DNA of 64,000 nucleotides from Cyanobium sp. AMD-g (GCF_024346395.1 NZ_JAGQCW010000002.1:496001-560000), one strand, 5' to 3'; positions 16,187-25,464 are shown, numbered from the stretch's first letter. Numbers and translations are program-made. The notes: a model not told the origin generated them from the letters alone.

Positions 16187-18027
16187 TGCCCCCCTGGCCT
16201 GGCCTGGGGCGCCGGCTCTGGTGGCTGGCCCTGGCGCTTCCCCTGCTGGCGGGTCTCGACCGGGCGCCCCTTACCCCCCTGGGCCAGGGGCCGCGGCTGC
16301 TTGACGACCAGCTGCTGCAGGCCTTCTTCCTGCTGCGGGGGCCGCGTCCCGCCCCCCCCGATCCGTTGATCCTGGCCATCGACGCCGATTCCCTGGAGCT
16401 GGGGGAACTGCTGGCCCCGGCCGAACGCCAGGCGTCGCCGCTGTGGCGCCAGATGGGCCCCTGGCCCTGGCCCCGTGCCCTGCAGGCCCAACTGGCGGCC
16501 CATGTGCTGGAGCAGGGGGCCGCCCAGGTGCTGTTCAACATCGAGTACAGCCAGCCCAGCCGCTACGGCCCCGCCGATGACCGGGCCTTCGCCACCACCC
16601 TCGCCCCCTGGCGCCAGCGGGTGCACCTGGCCGTCCATTACGACGTTCGCCAGGAGGGGGGTCTGGAGCAGAGCCGGCTGCGGCTGCCGATCCACCAGCT
16701 GGGTGCCCCCGGTCTGACCACCCTGCTCCAGTCCCCCCGGGGGGTGGTGGAGGCGGTGCCGGGGCAGGACTGGATCCGCTCCCGGCTGGGCACGTTCCCG
16801 CCCCCCCTGCCGCGGCCGATGGCCTTTCTGGCCCGTCCGGCGCCGCCGCCGCCGGCGCCGATGGGGCTCGACTATCCCGGCCCCGCCGGCAGCATGCCGC
16901 GGGTGCCGGCCTGGAGGCTGCTGGAGGTGCCGGTCTCCACCTGGCGGGGCCGCATTGTGCTGATCGGCGTCACGGCCCCGGGTCTGGGGGACCTGCAGGA
17001 GACCCCCGTGGGGCCCATGGCCGGCACGGAGATCCAGGCGGTGGCCCTGGCCAACGTGCTCCAGGGCCGGGGGCTGGGGCGGCTGCCCCTGGCGGGGGAC
17101 GGGCTGCTGCTGCTGGGCTGGGGCGCCCTGGCGGGGCTGCTGCTGCGGCGCCCCGCCAGCGCCGGCGGCACCCTGCAGCTGGCGCTGGCCCTGGCGGGGA
17201 CGGTGCTGGTGGCTGGCTGGGCGGGGTGGGCCCTGGCCCTGCTGCGCCTGCCGCTGGCGGCCCTGCTGCTGGCCCCCGTCGCAGGGGGCGGGGTGCGGGC
17301 CGTGGGCCAGGGGCTGGCGGAGAGCCGGGAGCGGGCCTACCTGCACCAGGTGCTGAGCCGGCGCGTCTCCCCCACCCTGCTGCGCGACATCCTGCGCAGC
17401 CCCGGGCCGGTGTGGAACCAGGCGGTGGGCAGCCGGGCGCGCTGCGCCGTGCTGTTCAGCGACCTGGTGGGGTTCACGCCCCTGAGTGCCGTGCTGGCGC
17501 CCGCCGAGCTGTTCGCCCTGCTCAACCGCTACTTCGAGGCCATGGCCGGGGCGGTGCTGGAGCAGGAGGGCCTGCTCGACAAGTTCATCGGTGACGCGGT
17601 GATGGCGGAGTTCGGGGTGCCCCGCAGCCGGGGGGATGCCCAGGAGGCCCGGGCCGCGGTGCGGGCCGCCCTGGCGATGCAGGAGCGGCTGGAGGCCCTG
17701 AACGCCGAGCTGGCCGCGGCGGGCGCCCCACCGCTGCGGCACGGGATCGGGCTCCATTTCGGCGAGGTGATCGCCGGCAACCTGGGCTCCTCCCAGCGCC
17801 TGGAGTTCACCGTCGTGGGGGCCAGCGTCAACGTGACCAGCCGCCTGGAGGGCCTCACGCGCCTGTTCCCCGAGCACCCGATCCTGATCAGCGGCGATCT
17901 GCTGGCGCTGCTGCCGGGGGAGCTGGAGGTGCTGCCGCTGGGCAGCCACGCCCTCAAGGGCTGGCCCATGCCCCTGGAGGTGTATGCGCTCCAGGGGCTG
18001 CGGCCGGCGGCGGCCGGGCCTGGCTAG
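16186..18027 (+). CDS. CHASE2-domain class III nucleotidyl cyclase (copy 3)
   Basis: The 613-residue protein has an N-terminal anchor, a CHASE2 domain (about 35-295), about three membrane helices (about 300-370) and a cyclase domain (about 415-590). Metal ligands D426 ('LFSDLVGFTPLS') and D470 ('KFIGDAVMAEFG'), base-contacting K466 and T542, and transition-state N549 and R553 ('VNVTSR') are all present. The usual Gly-Asp three residues before the Asn is Gly-Ala546 ('VVGASVN'), an uncommon change at a conserved but not directly catalytic site. Start ATG shares one base with the upstream FecR stop. The 3' end overlaps convergent thiO by four bases. Confidence 0.93.
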   Translation: MPPWPGLGRRLWWLALALPLLAGLDRAPLTPLGQGPRLLDDQLLQAFFLLRGPRPAPPDPLILAIDADSLELGELLAPAERQASPLWRQMGPWPWPRALQAQLAAHVLEQGAAQVLFNIEYSQPSRYGPADDRAFATTLAPWRQRVHLAVHYDVRQEGGLEQSRLRLPIHQLGAPGLTTLLQSPRGVVEAVPGQDWIRSRLGTFPPPLPRPMAFLARPAPPPPAPMGLDYPGPAGSMPRVPAWRLLEVPVSTWRGRIVLIGVTAPGLGDLQETPVGPMAGTEIQAVALANVLQGRGLGRLPLAGDGLLLLGWGALAGLLLRRPASAGGTLQLALALAGTVLVAGWAGWALALLRLPLAALLLAPVAGGGVRAVGQGLAESRERAYLHQVLSRRVSPTLLRDILRSPGPVWNQAVGSRARCAVLFSDLVGFTPLSAVLAPAELFALLNRYFEAMAGAVLEQEGLLDKFIGDAVMAEFGVPRSRGDAQEARAAVRAALAMQERLEALNAELAAAGAPPLRHGIGLHFGEVIAGNLGSSQRLEFTVVGASVNVTSRLEGLTRLFPEHPILISGDLLALLPGELEVLPLGSHALKGWPMPLEVYALQGLRPAAAGPG

Positions 18028-19172
18028 GCCGCCGCCGGGAACGGCCGGCTCCAGTGGAAGGGCGCCAGCAGGGCGTCGCCCGGCTCGCCCGCCCCGGAGC
18101 CGTTGCCGGCCGCGGTGATCGCTGCGGCGATCCGCTCCGCGGTGATGGCCGCCAGCAGCACGCCGTTGCGGTGGTGGCCCGTGGCCAGCCAGAGCCCCTC
18201 GATCGGTCCGGGGCCCAGCAGCGGAGCGTCGTCGGGGGTGCCAGGCCGGAAGCCCCACCAGCGCTCCATCGGCGGCCACAGGGCCGCCTCCGGCAGCAGG
18301 GCGGCGATGCCGGCCTGCAGCTGCTTCTGGCCCTCGGGGGTGAGGCCGTCGTCGAAGCCGGCCTGGGGCTCGCTGGTGGCGCCCACCACCAGCAGGCCGT
18401 CCTCCCGCGGCACCAGGTAGGTGCCGGGTCCGAACACGACCCGCTCCAGGCTGGCCCTGGGGCCCTGCAGCGACAGCATCTGCCCCTTCACCGGATGCAC
18501 CGGCAGCGACGGCAGCAGCCGGCCGCTCCAGGCGCCGCAGGCGAGCACCGCCGTGCTGGCGGCGATGGCGTGCTCGCCCCCCTCGGCCCGGCGCAGCCGC
18601 GCCCCCCGCAGGCGTCCGCCGCCTTCGGTGAGCAGCTCCAGCACCTCGGTGCCCTCCTCGAAGCGCACCCCCAGGGCGGCGCAGGCCCGCTCCAGGGCGC
18701 GCATCAGGCGGCGGCGGTTGTCGATCTGCCCGTCCTGGGCGAACAGCAGGCCCGCCCGCCAGGCGGGTCCGATCCCCGGCACCTGCCGCTCCAGCCCCGC
18801 CCGGTCGAGGGGCTCGCCGAAGGGGGCCGTGGGGTAGGCGTCCCGCTCGGCCGCCCCGGCGAAGGGCACGACGATGCCGCAGGGCCGCAGGCCGCAGGGG
18901 AGGCCGCTGTCGGCCTCGATGCGGGCCACCCAGGCCGGAATGCGCTCCAGGCTGGCCTGGCCCAGGGCCAGCATCGGCCCGCTGAGCCCCTCGGCGTGGG
19001 GGGCGAGCATGCCGGCGGCCACGAAGCCGGCCGCCTCGCTGCGGCGGCGGCTGAGCACGGTGGCGGAGCGGCCGAGACGGGCCAGCTGGTGGGCGATGGC
19101 CAGGCCCATCAGGCCACCGCCGAGGATCAGGACGGGCTCGGTGTCGGGAGGGGGGCCAGCCAGGGCGCTCAT
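18024..19172 (-). CDS. thiO: Glycine oxidase ThiO-type FAD-dependent amine oxidase
   Basis: The 382-residue flavoprotein starts with a dinucleotide-binding motif 'ILGGGLMGLAIAHQL' and has the DAO-family segments 'AAGMLAPHAE', 'DNRRRLMRAL', 'VKGQMLSLQG' and the C-terminal 'WLATGHHRNGVLLA'. These fit ThiO, which oxidises glycine to iminoglycine for the thiazole moiety of thiamine. Cyanobacterial ThiO is often fused to thiazole synthase ThiG; here it is a stand-alone protein. Other DAO-type oxidases cannot be fully excluded without alignment. Confidence 0.88.
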   Translation of the reverse strand: MSALAGPPPDTEPVLILGGGLMGLAIAHQLARLGRSATVLSRRRSEAAGFVAAGMLAPHAEGLSGPMLALGQASLERIPAWVARIEADSGLPCGLRPCGIVVPFAGAAERDAYPTAPFGEPLDRAGLERQVPGIGPAWRAGLLFAQDGQIDNRRRLMRALERACAALGVRFEEGTEVLELLTEGGGRLRGARLRRAEGGEHAIAASTAVLACGAWSGRLLPSLPVHPVKGQMLSLQGPRASLERVVFGPGTYLVPREDGLLVVGATSEPQAGFDDGLTPEGQKQLQAGIAALLPEAALWPPMERWWGFRPGTPDDAPLLGPGPIEGLWLATGHHRNGVLLAAITAERIAAAITAAGNGSGAGEPGDALLAPFHWSRPFPAAA

Positions 19173-19282
19173 CTCCAGCTCGGAGGGCCCCCATTCAAGC
19201 GGCCGCCTGCCGCTGCCTAGGATCGCCCCCAGTGCCTCCGGCCGAGCGCGGGGGGCCGACAGCGCCGGCAGGACTCGCGACC

Positions 19283-20779
19283 ATGGCTGAAGGGAACAGG
19301 GCAGAAGGAAAGGGCGAAGCCGCTTGGGAGGCCGTGATCGGCCTGGAAACCCACGTGCAGCTGGGCACCGCCAGCAAGATCTTCACCGCCGCCTCCACCA
19401 GCTTCGGCGACGATCCCAACACCCACATCGATCCAGTCGTGTGCGGTCTGCCCGGCACCCTTCCGGTGCTCAACCAGAAGGTGCTGGAGTACGCGGTCAA
19501 GGCGTCCCTGGCCCTCAACCTGCAGGTGGCCGAGCACAGCAAGTTCGACCGCAAGCAGTACTTCTATCCCGACCTGCCCAAGAACTACCAGATCTCCCAG
19601 TACGACCAGCCGATCGCCGAGGACGGCTGGATCGAGGTGGAGGTGGCCGAGAAGGGCAAGGAGACCTACCTCAAGAAGGTGGGCATTGAGCGGCTGCACA
19701 TGGAGGAGGACGCCGGCAAGCTCGTCCACGCCGGCAGCGACCGCCTGGCCGGCTCCACCCACTCGCTGGTGGACTACAACCGGGCCGGTGTGGCCCTGGC
19801 GGAGATCGTCTCCAAGCCGGATCTGCGCACCGGCCGGGAGGCGGCCGAGTACGCCTCCGAGATCCGCCGCATCATGCGGTATCTGGGGGTCAGCGACGGC
19901 AACATGCAGGAGGGTTCCCTGCGCTGCGACGTCAACATCTCCGTGCGCCGCGGCCCCGACGCCCCCTTCGGCGTGAAGGTGGAGATCAAGAACATGAACT
20001 CCTTCTCGGCGATCCAGAAGGCCATCGATTTCGAGATCGCCCGCCAGATCAAGGCCTACGAATCCGGTGAGCCGGTGGTGCAGGAAACCCGCCTCTGGGA
20101 TGAGGCCAAGCAGCTCACCAAGAGCATGCGCAGCAAGGAGGGGGCCTCCGACTACCGCTACTTCCCGGACCCGGATCTGGGGCCGATCGAGGTGAGTCCC
20201 GAGCAGCGCCAAAGCTGGCTGGCGGAGCTGCCCGAACTGCCGGCGGCCAAGCGCCACCGCTATGCCGAGAGCCTGGGGCTCTCGATCTACGACGCCCGGG
20301 TGCTCACCGATGAGCGGCCGATGGCCGAATACTTCGAGGCGGCGGTGGCGGCCGGGGGCGACCCCAAGGCCGTGGCCAACTGGGTCACCGGCGACATCGC
20401 CGCCCACGTGAATGCCAACAGGCTGTCGATCGCCGAGCTGCCCCTGGGGCCGGCGCAGCTGGCCGAAATGGTGCAGATGATCGAGGCGGGCGCCATCAGC
20501 GGCAAGATCGCCAAGGACCTGCTGCCCGAGCTGCTCGAGAAGGGCGGCTCGGTGGCGGCGATCGTCGAGTCCCGCGGCCTGGGGATGATCTCCGACCCGG
20601 CGGCCATCGCCGCCATCGTGGCGGAGCTGCTGGCCGCCCACCCGGAGGAGGTGGAGGCCTTCCGCGGCGGCAAGACCAAGTTGCAGGGCTTCTTCGTCGG
20701 GCAGCTGATGAAGCGCACCGGCGGCCGGGCCGACCCCAAGCTGGCCAACCGGATCCTCAGCGAGCAGTTGAAGGGCTGA
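19283..20779 (+). CDS. gatB: Aspartyl/glutamyl-tRNA amidotransferase subunit B
   Basis: The 498-residue protein matches GatB, the kinase/amidation subunit of the GatCAB complex that converts mischarged Glu-tRNA(Gln) and Asp-tRNA(Asn). Family landmarks are 'VIGLETHVQL', 'LPGTLPVLN', 'FYPDLPKNYQISQYD', 'HMEEDAGK' and 'SLRCDVNISVR', followed by a C-terminal YqeY-like helical domain ending 'ANRILSEQLKG'. I chose the ATG at 19283; an earlier frame start would add an unconserved extension. Its end overlaps convergent coaE by 23 bases. Confidence 0.98.
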   Translation: MAEGNRAEGKGEAAWEAVIGLETHVQLGTASKIFTAASTSFGDDPNTHIDPVVCGLPGTLPVLNQKVLEYAVKASLALNLQVAEHSKFDRKQYFYPDLPKNYQISQYDQPIAEDGWIEVEVAEKGKETYLKKVGIERLHMEEDAGKLVHAGSDRLAGSTHSLVDYNRAGVALAEIVSKPDLRTGREAAEYASEIRRIMRYLGVSDGNMQEGSLRCDVNISVRRGPDAPFGVKVEIKNMNSFSAIQKAIDFEIARQIKAYESGEPVVQETRLWDEAKQLTKSMRSKEGASDYRYFPDPDLGPIEVSPEQRQSWLAELPELPAAKRHRYAESLGLSIYDARVLTDERPMAEYFEAAVAAGGDPKAVANWVTGDIAAHVNANRLSIAELPLGPAQLAEMVQMIEAGAISGKIAKDLLPELLEKGGSVAAIVESRGLGMISDPAAIAAIVAELLAAHPEEVEAFRGGKTKLQGFFVGQLMKRTGGRADPKLANRILSEQLKG

Positions 20780-21377
20780 GCGCCGCCTCCACCTGCGGCG
20801 CCAGCTCGTCGGGCCCGCCGCGGTTGTCGAGCACCACCGTGGCCAGGGTCCGCTTGCGCGCCAGGGGCCACTGGGCCGCCAGCCGGGCGCGGGCGTCGTC
20901 AGCGCTGAGCCGATCACGCCCCATCAAGCGCTGGAGCTGCTGGTCCTCGTCGCAGTCCACCAGCCAGATCTCGCTGCAGAGCGTGTCCAGCCCCGCCTCA
21001 AACAGCAGCGGGATCATCAGCACCACCAACGGCGCCTGCCGCAGCCGCTCCAGTTCCGCGGCGAAGCGCTGGCGCACCAGCGGATGCACCAGCTGCTCCA
21101 GCCAGCGCAGCTCGGCGGCATCACTGAACACGATCCGCCCGAGAGCCGCCCGGTCCAGGGCCGGCAGCGGCTCACCGGGCTCACCCGCTCCCTCCGCCAC
21201 CACTTGCTCGCCGTAGCGCTCCGCCACGGCCCGGGCACCGGGGCTGCCGGGGGCCAGCGCCTCGCGGGCATAGGCATCCGCATCCAGCACCGGCAGGCCA
21301 CGGGCGGCCAACAGGCGCCCCACGCTGCTCTTGCCGCTGGCGATCCCTCCGGTGAGACCGATGCGGCGCTGTGCCAT
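20757..21377 (-). CDS. coaE: Dephospho-CoA kinase
   Basis: The 206-residue P-loop kinase carries out the last step of coenzyme A synthesis (3'-phosphorylation of dephospho-CoA). The Walker A segment is residues 10-17 ('GGIASGKS'); 'DADAYAREAL', 'HPLVRQRF', 'IPLLFEAGLD' and 'LMGRDRLSADDARARLAAQ' are characteristic CoaE motifs. Start is the ATG at 21377. It diverges from the Fe-S/CNB gene across a 132-base gap. Confidence 0.97.
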   Translation of the reverse strand: MAQRRIGLTGGIASGKSSVGRLLAARGLPVLDADAYAREALAPGSPGARAVAERYGEQVVAEGAGEPGEPLPALDRAALGRIVFSDAAELRWLEQLVHPLVRQRFAAELERLRQAPLVVLMIPLLFEAGLDTLCSEIWLVDCDEDQQLQRLMGRDRLSADDARARLAAQWPLARKRTLATVVLDNRGGPDELAPQVEAALSPSTAR

Positions 21378-21509
21378 GGACGGGTTGGGTGGAAGTGGAG
21401 GCTGGAGGCGTCGTCGCTGGGACGACGGAACGTGAGCGTTCGCCCGGGTCTGCTGACAGATCCGCCGGCGAACCGCAAGCTAACGGCTGGCCCGTCCCCC
21501 GCCGGCGCG

Positions 21510-24224
21510 ATGCAAGTCTTCAGCTCCTGGTCCGAGCAACAGGCCCGCCTCACCCGCTGGGTGCTGCTGCTGGGCTGGCTGGGGCTGATCGTCAGCCTGT
21601 TGCTTCCCGGCGTCGATCCCTGGCCGTTCGAGCTGGATCGCTGCGGCCCCCTGATGGAGTGCCACAGCCGGGAGGGCAACCAGATCTTCTGGGGCCTGGT
21701 GGTGCCCAGCGGTCTGCTGATCCTGGTGGCGCTCAGCCATGAGGTCTGGCGCCGCATCTGCCCGCTGGCCTTCCTCTCCCAGCTGTTCCGCGCCCTCCGC
21801 TGGCAGCGCACCGTCCCCGGCAAGGGCGGCCGCCGCGACGTGGTGAAGATCGAGGCGGACTCCTGGCTCGGACAGCATCACGTGCAGCTGCAGTGGAGCC
21901 TCTTCATCGCCGGCCTCAGCCTGCGGCTGCTGGTGGTGAACAGCAGCCCCCTGGGACTGGGCCTGTTCCTGGCGCTCACGGTGGCGGCGGCCCTGGCGGT
22001 GGGCTGGGCCTACGGCGGCAAGGCCTGGTGCCAGTACTTCTGCCCGATGGCGCCGGTGCAGGCCGTGGTCACCGGCCCCCGCAGCCTGCTGGGCAGCCCC
22101 GCCCACCTGGAGACCACCTCCCGCATCACCCAGTCGATGTGCCGCACCATCGGCGAGAAGGGCAAGCTGCAGAGCGCCTGCGTGGCCTGCCAGGCCCCCT
22201 GCATCGACATCGACTCCGAGCGGGCCTACTGGCAGACCTTCAGCGGCAAGAAGGGTCTGGCCTGGGCCTGGGCCTCCTATCCCGGCCTGGTGCTGGCCTT
22301 CTTTCTGCTGATCCGCGCCGCGGGGCCTGGCGGCATCGACTACCTGCGCAGCGGCCTGTGGGCCTACGACGCCCGCGCCGTCGATCAGATCGCCCAGCCC
22401 CTGGTGCTGGGCGGCTGGAACACCCTGCTGCCCCGATGGTTCACCATGCCCGCCCTGCTGGTGCTGGGCGGTGTCCTCTCGGTGGCCCTGTTCGGGGCTC
22501 TGGAACGCTGGCTGCGATCCGGCCTCGCCGGGCTGCCGGCCGAGCGGGCCGCGGCCGTGGCCGGCCATCGCACCCGCCTGGCCGCGACCTTCCTGGCGGT
22601 GAACATCTTCTTCTGGTTCGCCGATCCCTCGCTCGGCCTCCTCGGCCCGAGGGGCGGGCAGCTGATCCGCTCCCTGGTGCTGGTCATCAGCGGCATGTGG
22701 CTCTACCGGGGCTGGTCCCGGGACAAGGCCACCTACACCCGCGAGAGCACCAGCGCCAGCCTGCGCAAGCAGCTGGAGAAGCTGGTGCCCGAAATGGGGG
22801 ATCTGCTGGACGGGCGCTCCCTGGCGGAGCTCAGCCCGGGGGAGGTGTTCACCCTGGCCAAGGTGCTGCCCAGCCAGATCAGCCAGACCAAGCGCGGGAT
22901 CTACCGCGAGGTGCTCTCCGACCTGTTCGGCAGCGGCCGGCTCGACCGCGCCGCCGCTCTGGTGCAGCTGGAGGAGCTGCGCCAGTCCCTCGACCTCAAG
23001 GAGGAGGACCACCACGCCGCCGTGCGCGAGCTGGCGGTGAGCGACCCCCGCATCCTGCAGCTCGACCATCGCCAGCGGGAGATCCGCAGCCTGCGCCAGG
23101 AGGCCGCCGCCGAAGCGATCGAGGATCTGCTCGAGACCACCGGCCTCGGCGACCTGAGCACGGCCCTGGCCGACGGTGACCACGGCGATCGGCTGGAGCG
23201 GATCCGCCAGGAGTACGCGCTCGATGAGGCCAGCTGGTCGGAGCTGCTGGCCACCTTCGGTCCCGTGTCGAGCTTCGCCCGCGAGCGGGCCGAGGAGCAG
23301 CTGCAGCAGGTCCGGGACAGGCTCGCGGCCCGCCAGGCCCTGGCGCAGGCCGCCGCCGGCGAGCCCCTGCTGCGGCCGCTGCTGCCGGTGATCGACCGCC
23401 AGCTGGTCAGCCTGTTCGTCACCGTCGCGCCCTCCCTGCAGCCCTTCGCCGCCGAGGACCCCCTGCTGGAACGCTTCCACGGGCTGCTCCCCCATGTCCC
23501 GGAAGGGGTGCTCACCCAGCTGCGGCGCCAGGACCGGGAACGGTGGGCCCCGGCCAGCGCAGGGGTCCCCGCCCCCCTCGACCCGCTCCCCGATCCGGCG
23601 GACGTGCTCGATGGACTGTGGCGGGACCCCGATCCGGACACCGCCCTGTGGGCCCTGTGGGTGCAGGATCAGCGGGATCCGGCGCGGGCGGCGGCCCTGC
23701 GGCGGGAGCCGAGGGTGGGTCTGCCCAGCAGCGCGGCCCTCGAGAGGCTGCGGTCCGGGGAGGGGCTCGCCCTGGGCGGGCGCCTCCGCCGGCTCCTGGA
23801 GGTGCCGCTGATGGCGGGACTGTCGCCGGCGGCCTTGATCAACATGCTGCACTGGGGCGAGGAGCGGCAGCTGCAGAACGGCGAGGTGCTGTTCTCGGTC
23901 GGTGATACCCCCGACACCGTGGCGATCCTGCTGGAGGGCCGCTGCGAGGTGCGGCGCCCCTCGGCCAGCGACGGCGGGCTCGAGGCGATGGCCCGGATCC
24001 ACAGCGGCGAACCGATCGGAGAGGTGTCCTTCCTGGTGGACCATCCCCGCCGCGCTGCGGTGCGGGCCATCGACGGACCCGCCACGGTACTGGTGTTCGA
24101 GAGTTCGGAGTTCGAACAGCTGCTGCAGCAGTCCTCGGAGTTCAACCGGGGCCTGCTGCACACCCTCGCCCTGAGGCTCGAGGACTCCTACGGCAAGCTG
24201 GGCAGCACCAACGTGCCCCGCTGA
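21510..24224 (+). CDS. Polytopic Fe-S protein with C-terminal cyclic-nucleotide-binding domain
   Basis: The 904-residue protein has an N-terminal membrane half (several helices, about residues 15-400) containing NapH/NosR-like cysteine motifs: 'RRICPLAF' (C84), 'WCQYFCP' (C174, C178) and 'CVACQAPC' (C224, C227, C231), which could bind one or more 4Fe-4S clusters. A soluble helical region rich in Leu, Glu and Arg follows (about 415-760), then a CNB domain (about 770-890) with 'GEPIGEVSFLVDHPRRAAVRA' as its phosphate-binding cassette. It may pass electrons across the membrane under cyclic-nucleotide control; that is inference. The ATG at 21510 sits just before the first hydrophobic helix. Downstream argJ follows after four bases. 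Confidence 0.85.
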   Translation: MQVFSSWSEQQARLTRWVLLLGWLGLIVSLLLPGVDPWPFELDRCGPLMECHSREGNQIFWGLVVPSGLLILVALSHEVWRRICPLAFLSQLFRALRWQRTVPGKGGRRDVVKIEADSWLGQHHVQLQWSLFIAGLSLRLLVVNSSPLGLGLFLALTVAAALAVGWAYGGKAWCQYFCPMAPVQAVVTGPRSLLGSPAHLETTSRITQSMCRTIGEKGKLQSACVACQAPCIDIDSERAYWQTFSGKKGLAWAWASYPGLVLAFFLLIRAAGPGGIDYLRSGLWAYDARAVDQIAQPLVLGGWNTLLPRWFTMPALLVLGGVLSVALFGALERWLRSGLAGLPAERAAAVAGHRTRLAATFLAVNIFFWFADPSLGLLGPRGGQLIRSLVLVISGMWLYRGWSRDKATYTRESTSASLRKQLEKLVPEMGDLLDGRSLAELSPGEVFTLAKVLPSQISQTKRGIYREVLSDLFGSGRLDRAAALVQLEELRQSLDLKEEDHHAAVRELAVSDPRILQLDHRQREIRSLRQEAAAEAIEDLLETTGLGDLSTALADGDHGDRLERIRQEYALDEASWSELLATFGPVSSFARERAEEQLQQVRDRLAARQALAQAAAGEPLLRPLLPVIDRQLVSLFVTVAPSLQPFAAEDPLLERFHGLLPHVPEGVLTQLRRQDRERWAPASAGVPAPLDPLPDPADVLDGLWRDPDPDTALWALWVQDQRDPARAAALRREPRVGLPSSAALERLRSGEGLALGGRLRRLLEVPLMAGLSPAALINMLHWGEERQLQNGEVLFSVGDTPDTVAILLEGRCEVRRPSASDGGLEAMARIHSGEPIGEVSFLVDHPRRAAVRAIDGPATVLVFESSEFEQLLQQSSEFNRGLLHTLALRLEDSYGKLGSTNVPR

Positions 24225-24228
24225 GTCC

Positions 24229-25464
24229 GTGACCCCTCCCGCTCCGTGGCAGCCGATCCCCGGAGGCGTCACGGCCCCGGAGGGCTTCCTGGCCGCCGCC
24301 GTCACCGCCGGCCTGAAGGCCTCCGGCCGGCCGGATCTCTCCCTGCTGCTGGCGCCGGTGGGGGCCGTCTGCGCCGGCACCTTCACCACCTCGCTGGTGC
24401 GGGCGGCGTGCGTCGACCTCTGCGCCGAGCGCCTGGCGGCCGGAGGCGGCCAGGCCCGGGCGGTGCTCACCAACTCCGGCCAGGCCAACGCCTGCACCGG
24501 CGAGCGCGGCCTGGCCGACAGCCTGCGGGCCACCGCCGAACTGGCCGCTCGCCTGGACCTGGCGCCCGACGAGGTGCTGATCTGCTCCACCGGCGTGATC
24601 GGCGTGCCGATCCAGATGGAGGTGCTTGAGGCGGGCCTCGATCCCCTGGTGGCCGCCCTCGGCCCCGAAGGCGGCGGCGCGGCGGCCGAGGCGATCCTCA
24701 CCACGGATCTGGTGGCCAAGGAGATCGCCCTCGAGGCCCAGCTCGGCGGCCGCCGGGTGCGGATCGGCGGCATGGCCAAGGGCTCGGGGATGATCCACCC
24801 GGACATGGCCACGATGCTGGGCTACCTCACGTGTGATGCCGGCGTGCCGGCCGATGTGTGGCAGGACATGGTGAAGCGGGCGGTGGACCGCTCCTTCAAC
24901 GCGATCACGGTGGACGGCGACACCAGCACCAACGACACGTTCCTGGCCTTTGCCGCCGGTGAGCCCCTGGGCCCGGAGCACTTCGAGGCGCTGGAGGCCG
25001 GCCTGACGGCGGTGTCGCAGCACCTGGCCCGGGCGATCGCCCGCGACGGCGAGGGCGCCACCTGCCTGATCGAGGTGCGGGTGGAGGGGGCGGCCGATGA
25101 GGCCGGTGCCCGCGCCATCGCCCGCACCGTGGCCGGCTCGTCGCTGGTGAAGTGCGCCGTCCACGGCCGCGACCCCAACTGGGGCCGGATCGTGGCCGCC
25201 GCCGGCCGGGCCGGGGTGGCCTTCGACCCGCTGGCCGTGGCCCTGTGGTTGGGCGAACACCAGCTGATGGCGGCGGGCCAGCCCCTGGCCTTCGACCGCC
25301 CCGCCGCCTCCGCCTACCTCAAGGCCCGCGCCGCGGGTGCCTATCTCCAGGACGACACCGTGGCGATCCGGCTGCGGGTCGGCGAGGGACCGGGCAGCGG
25401 CCTGGCCTGGGGCTGCGACCTCTCCGATCAGTACGTGCGCATCAACGCCGACTACACCACCTGA
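24229..25464 (+). CDS. argJ: Bifunctional glutamate N-acetyltransferase / N-acetylglutamate synthase
   Basis: The 411-residue protein is ArgJ of the cyclic arginine pathway: it moves the acetyl group from N-acetylornithine to glutamate and may also use acetyl-CoA. The self-cleavage site that yields alpha and beta chains is visible in 'HPDMATMLGYLT', with Thr195 as the nucleophile. Other marks are 'NSGQANACTG', 'CSTGVIGVP', 'DGDTSTNDT' and 'GRDPNWGRI'. The start is a GTG four bases after the Fe-S/CNB gene, so the two are probably co-transcribed. Confidence 0.97.
   Translation: MTPPAPWQPIPGGVTAPEGFLAAAVTAGLKASGRPDLSLLLAPVGAVCAGTFTTSLVRAACVDLCAERLAAGGGQARAVLTNSGQANACTGERGLADSLRATAELAARLDLAPDEVLICSTGVIGVPIQMEVLEAGLDPLVAALGPEGGGAAAEAILTTDLVAKEIALEAQLGGRRVRIGGMAKGSGMIHPDMATMLGYLTCDAGVPADVWQDMVKRAVDRSFNAITVDGDTSTNDTFLAFAAGEPLGPEHFEALEAGLTAVSQHLARAIARDGEGATCLIEVRVEGAADEAGARAIARTVAGSSLVKCAVHGRDPNWGRIVAAAGRAGVAFDPLAVALWLGEHQLMAAGQPLAFDRPAASAYLKARAAGAYLQDDTVAIRLRVGEGPGSGLAWGCDLSDQYVRINADYTT

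Noticed and set aside
16009-19194. Long minus-strand open frame across cyclase 3 and thiO
   Set aside because: Gln/Pro/Gly-rich low-complexity reading; only its thiO-overlapping part lies near a real gene, and that is in a different frame.
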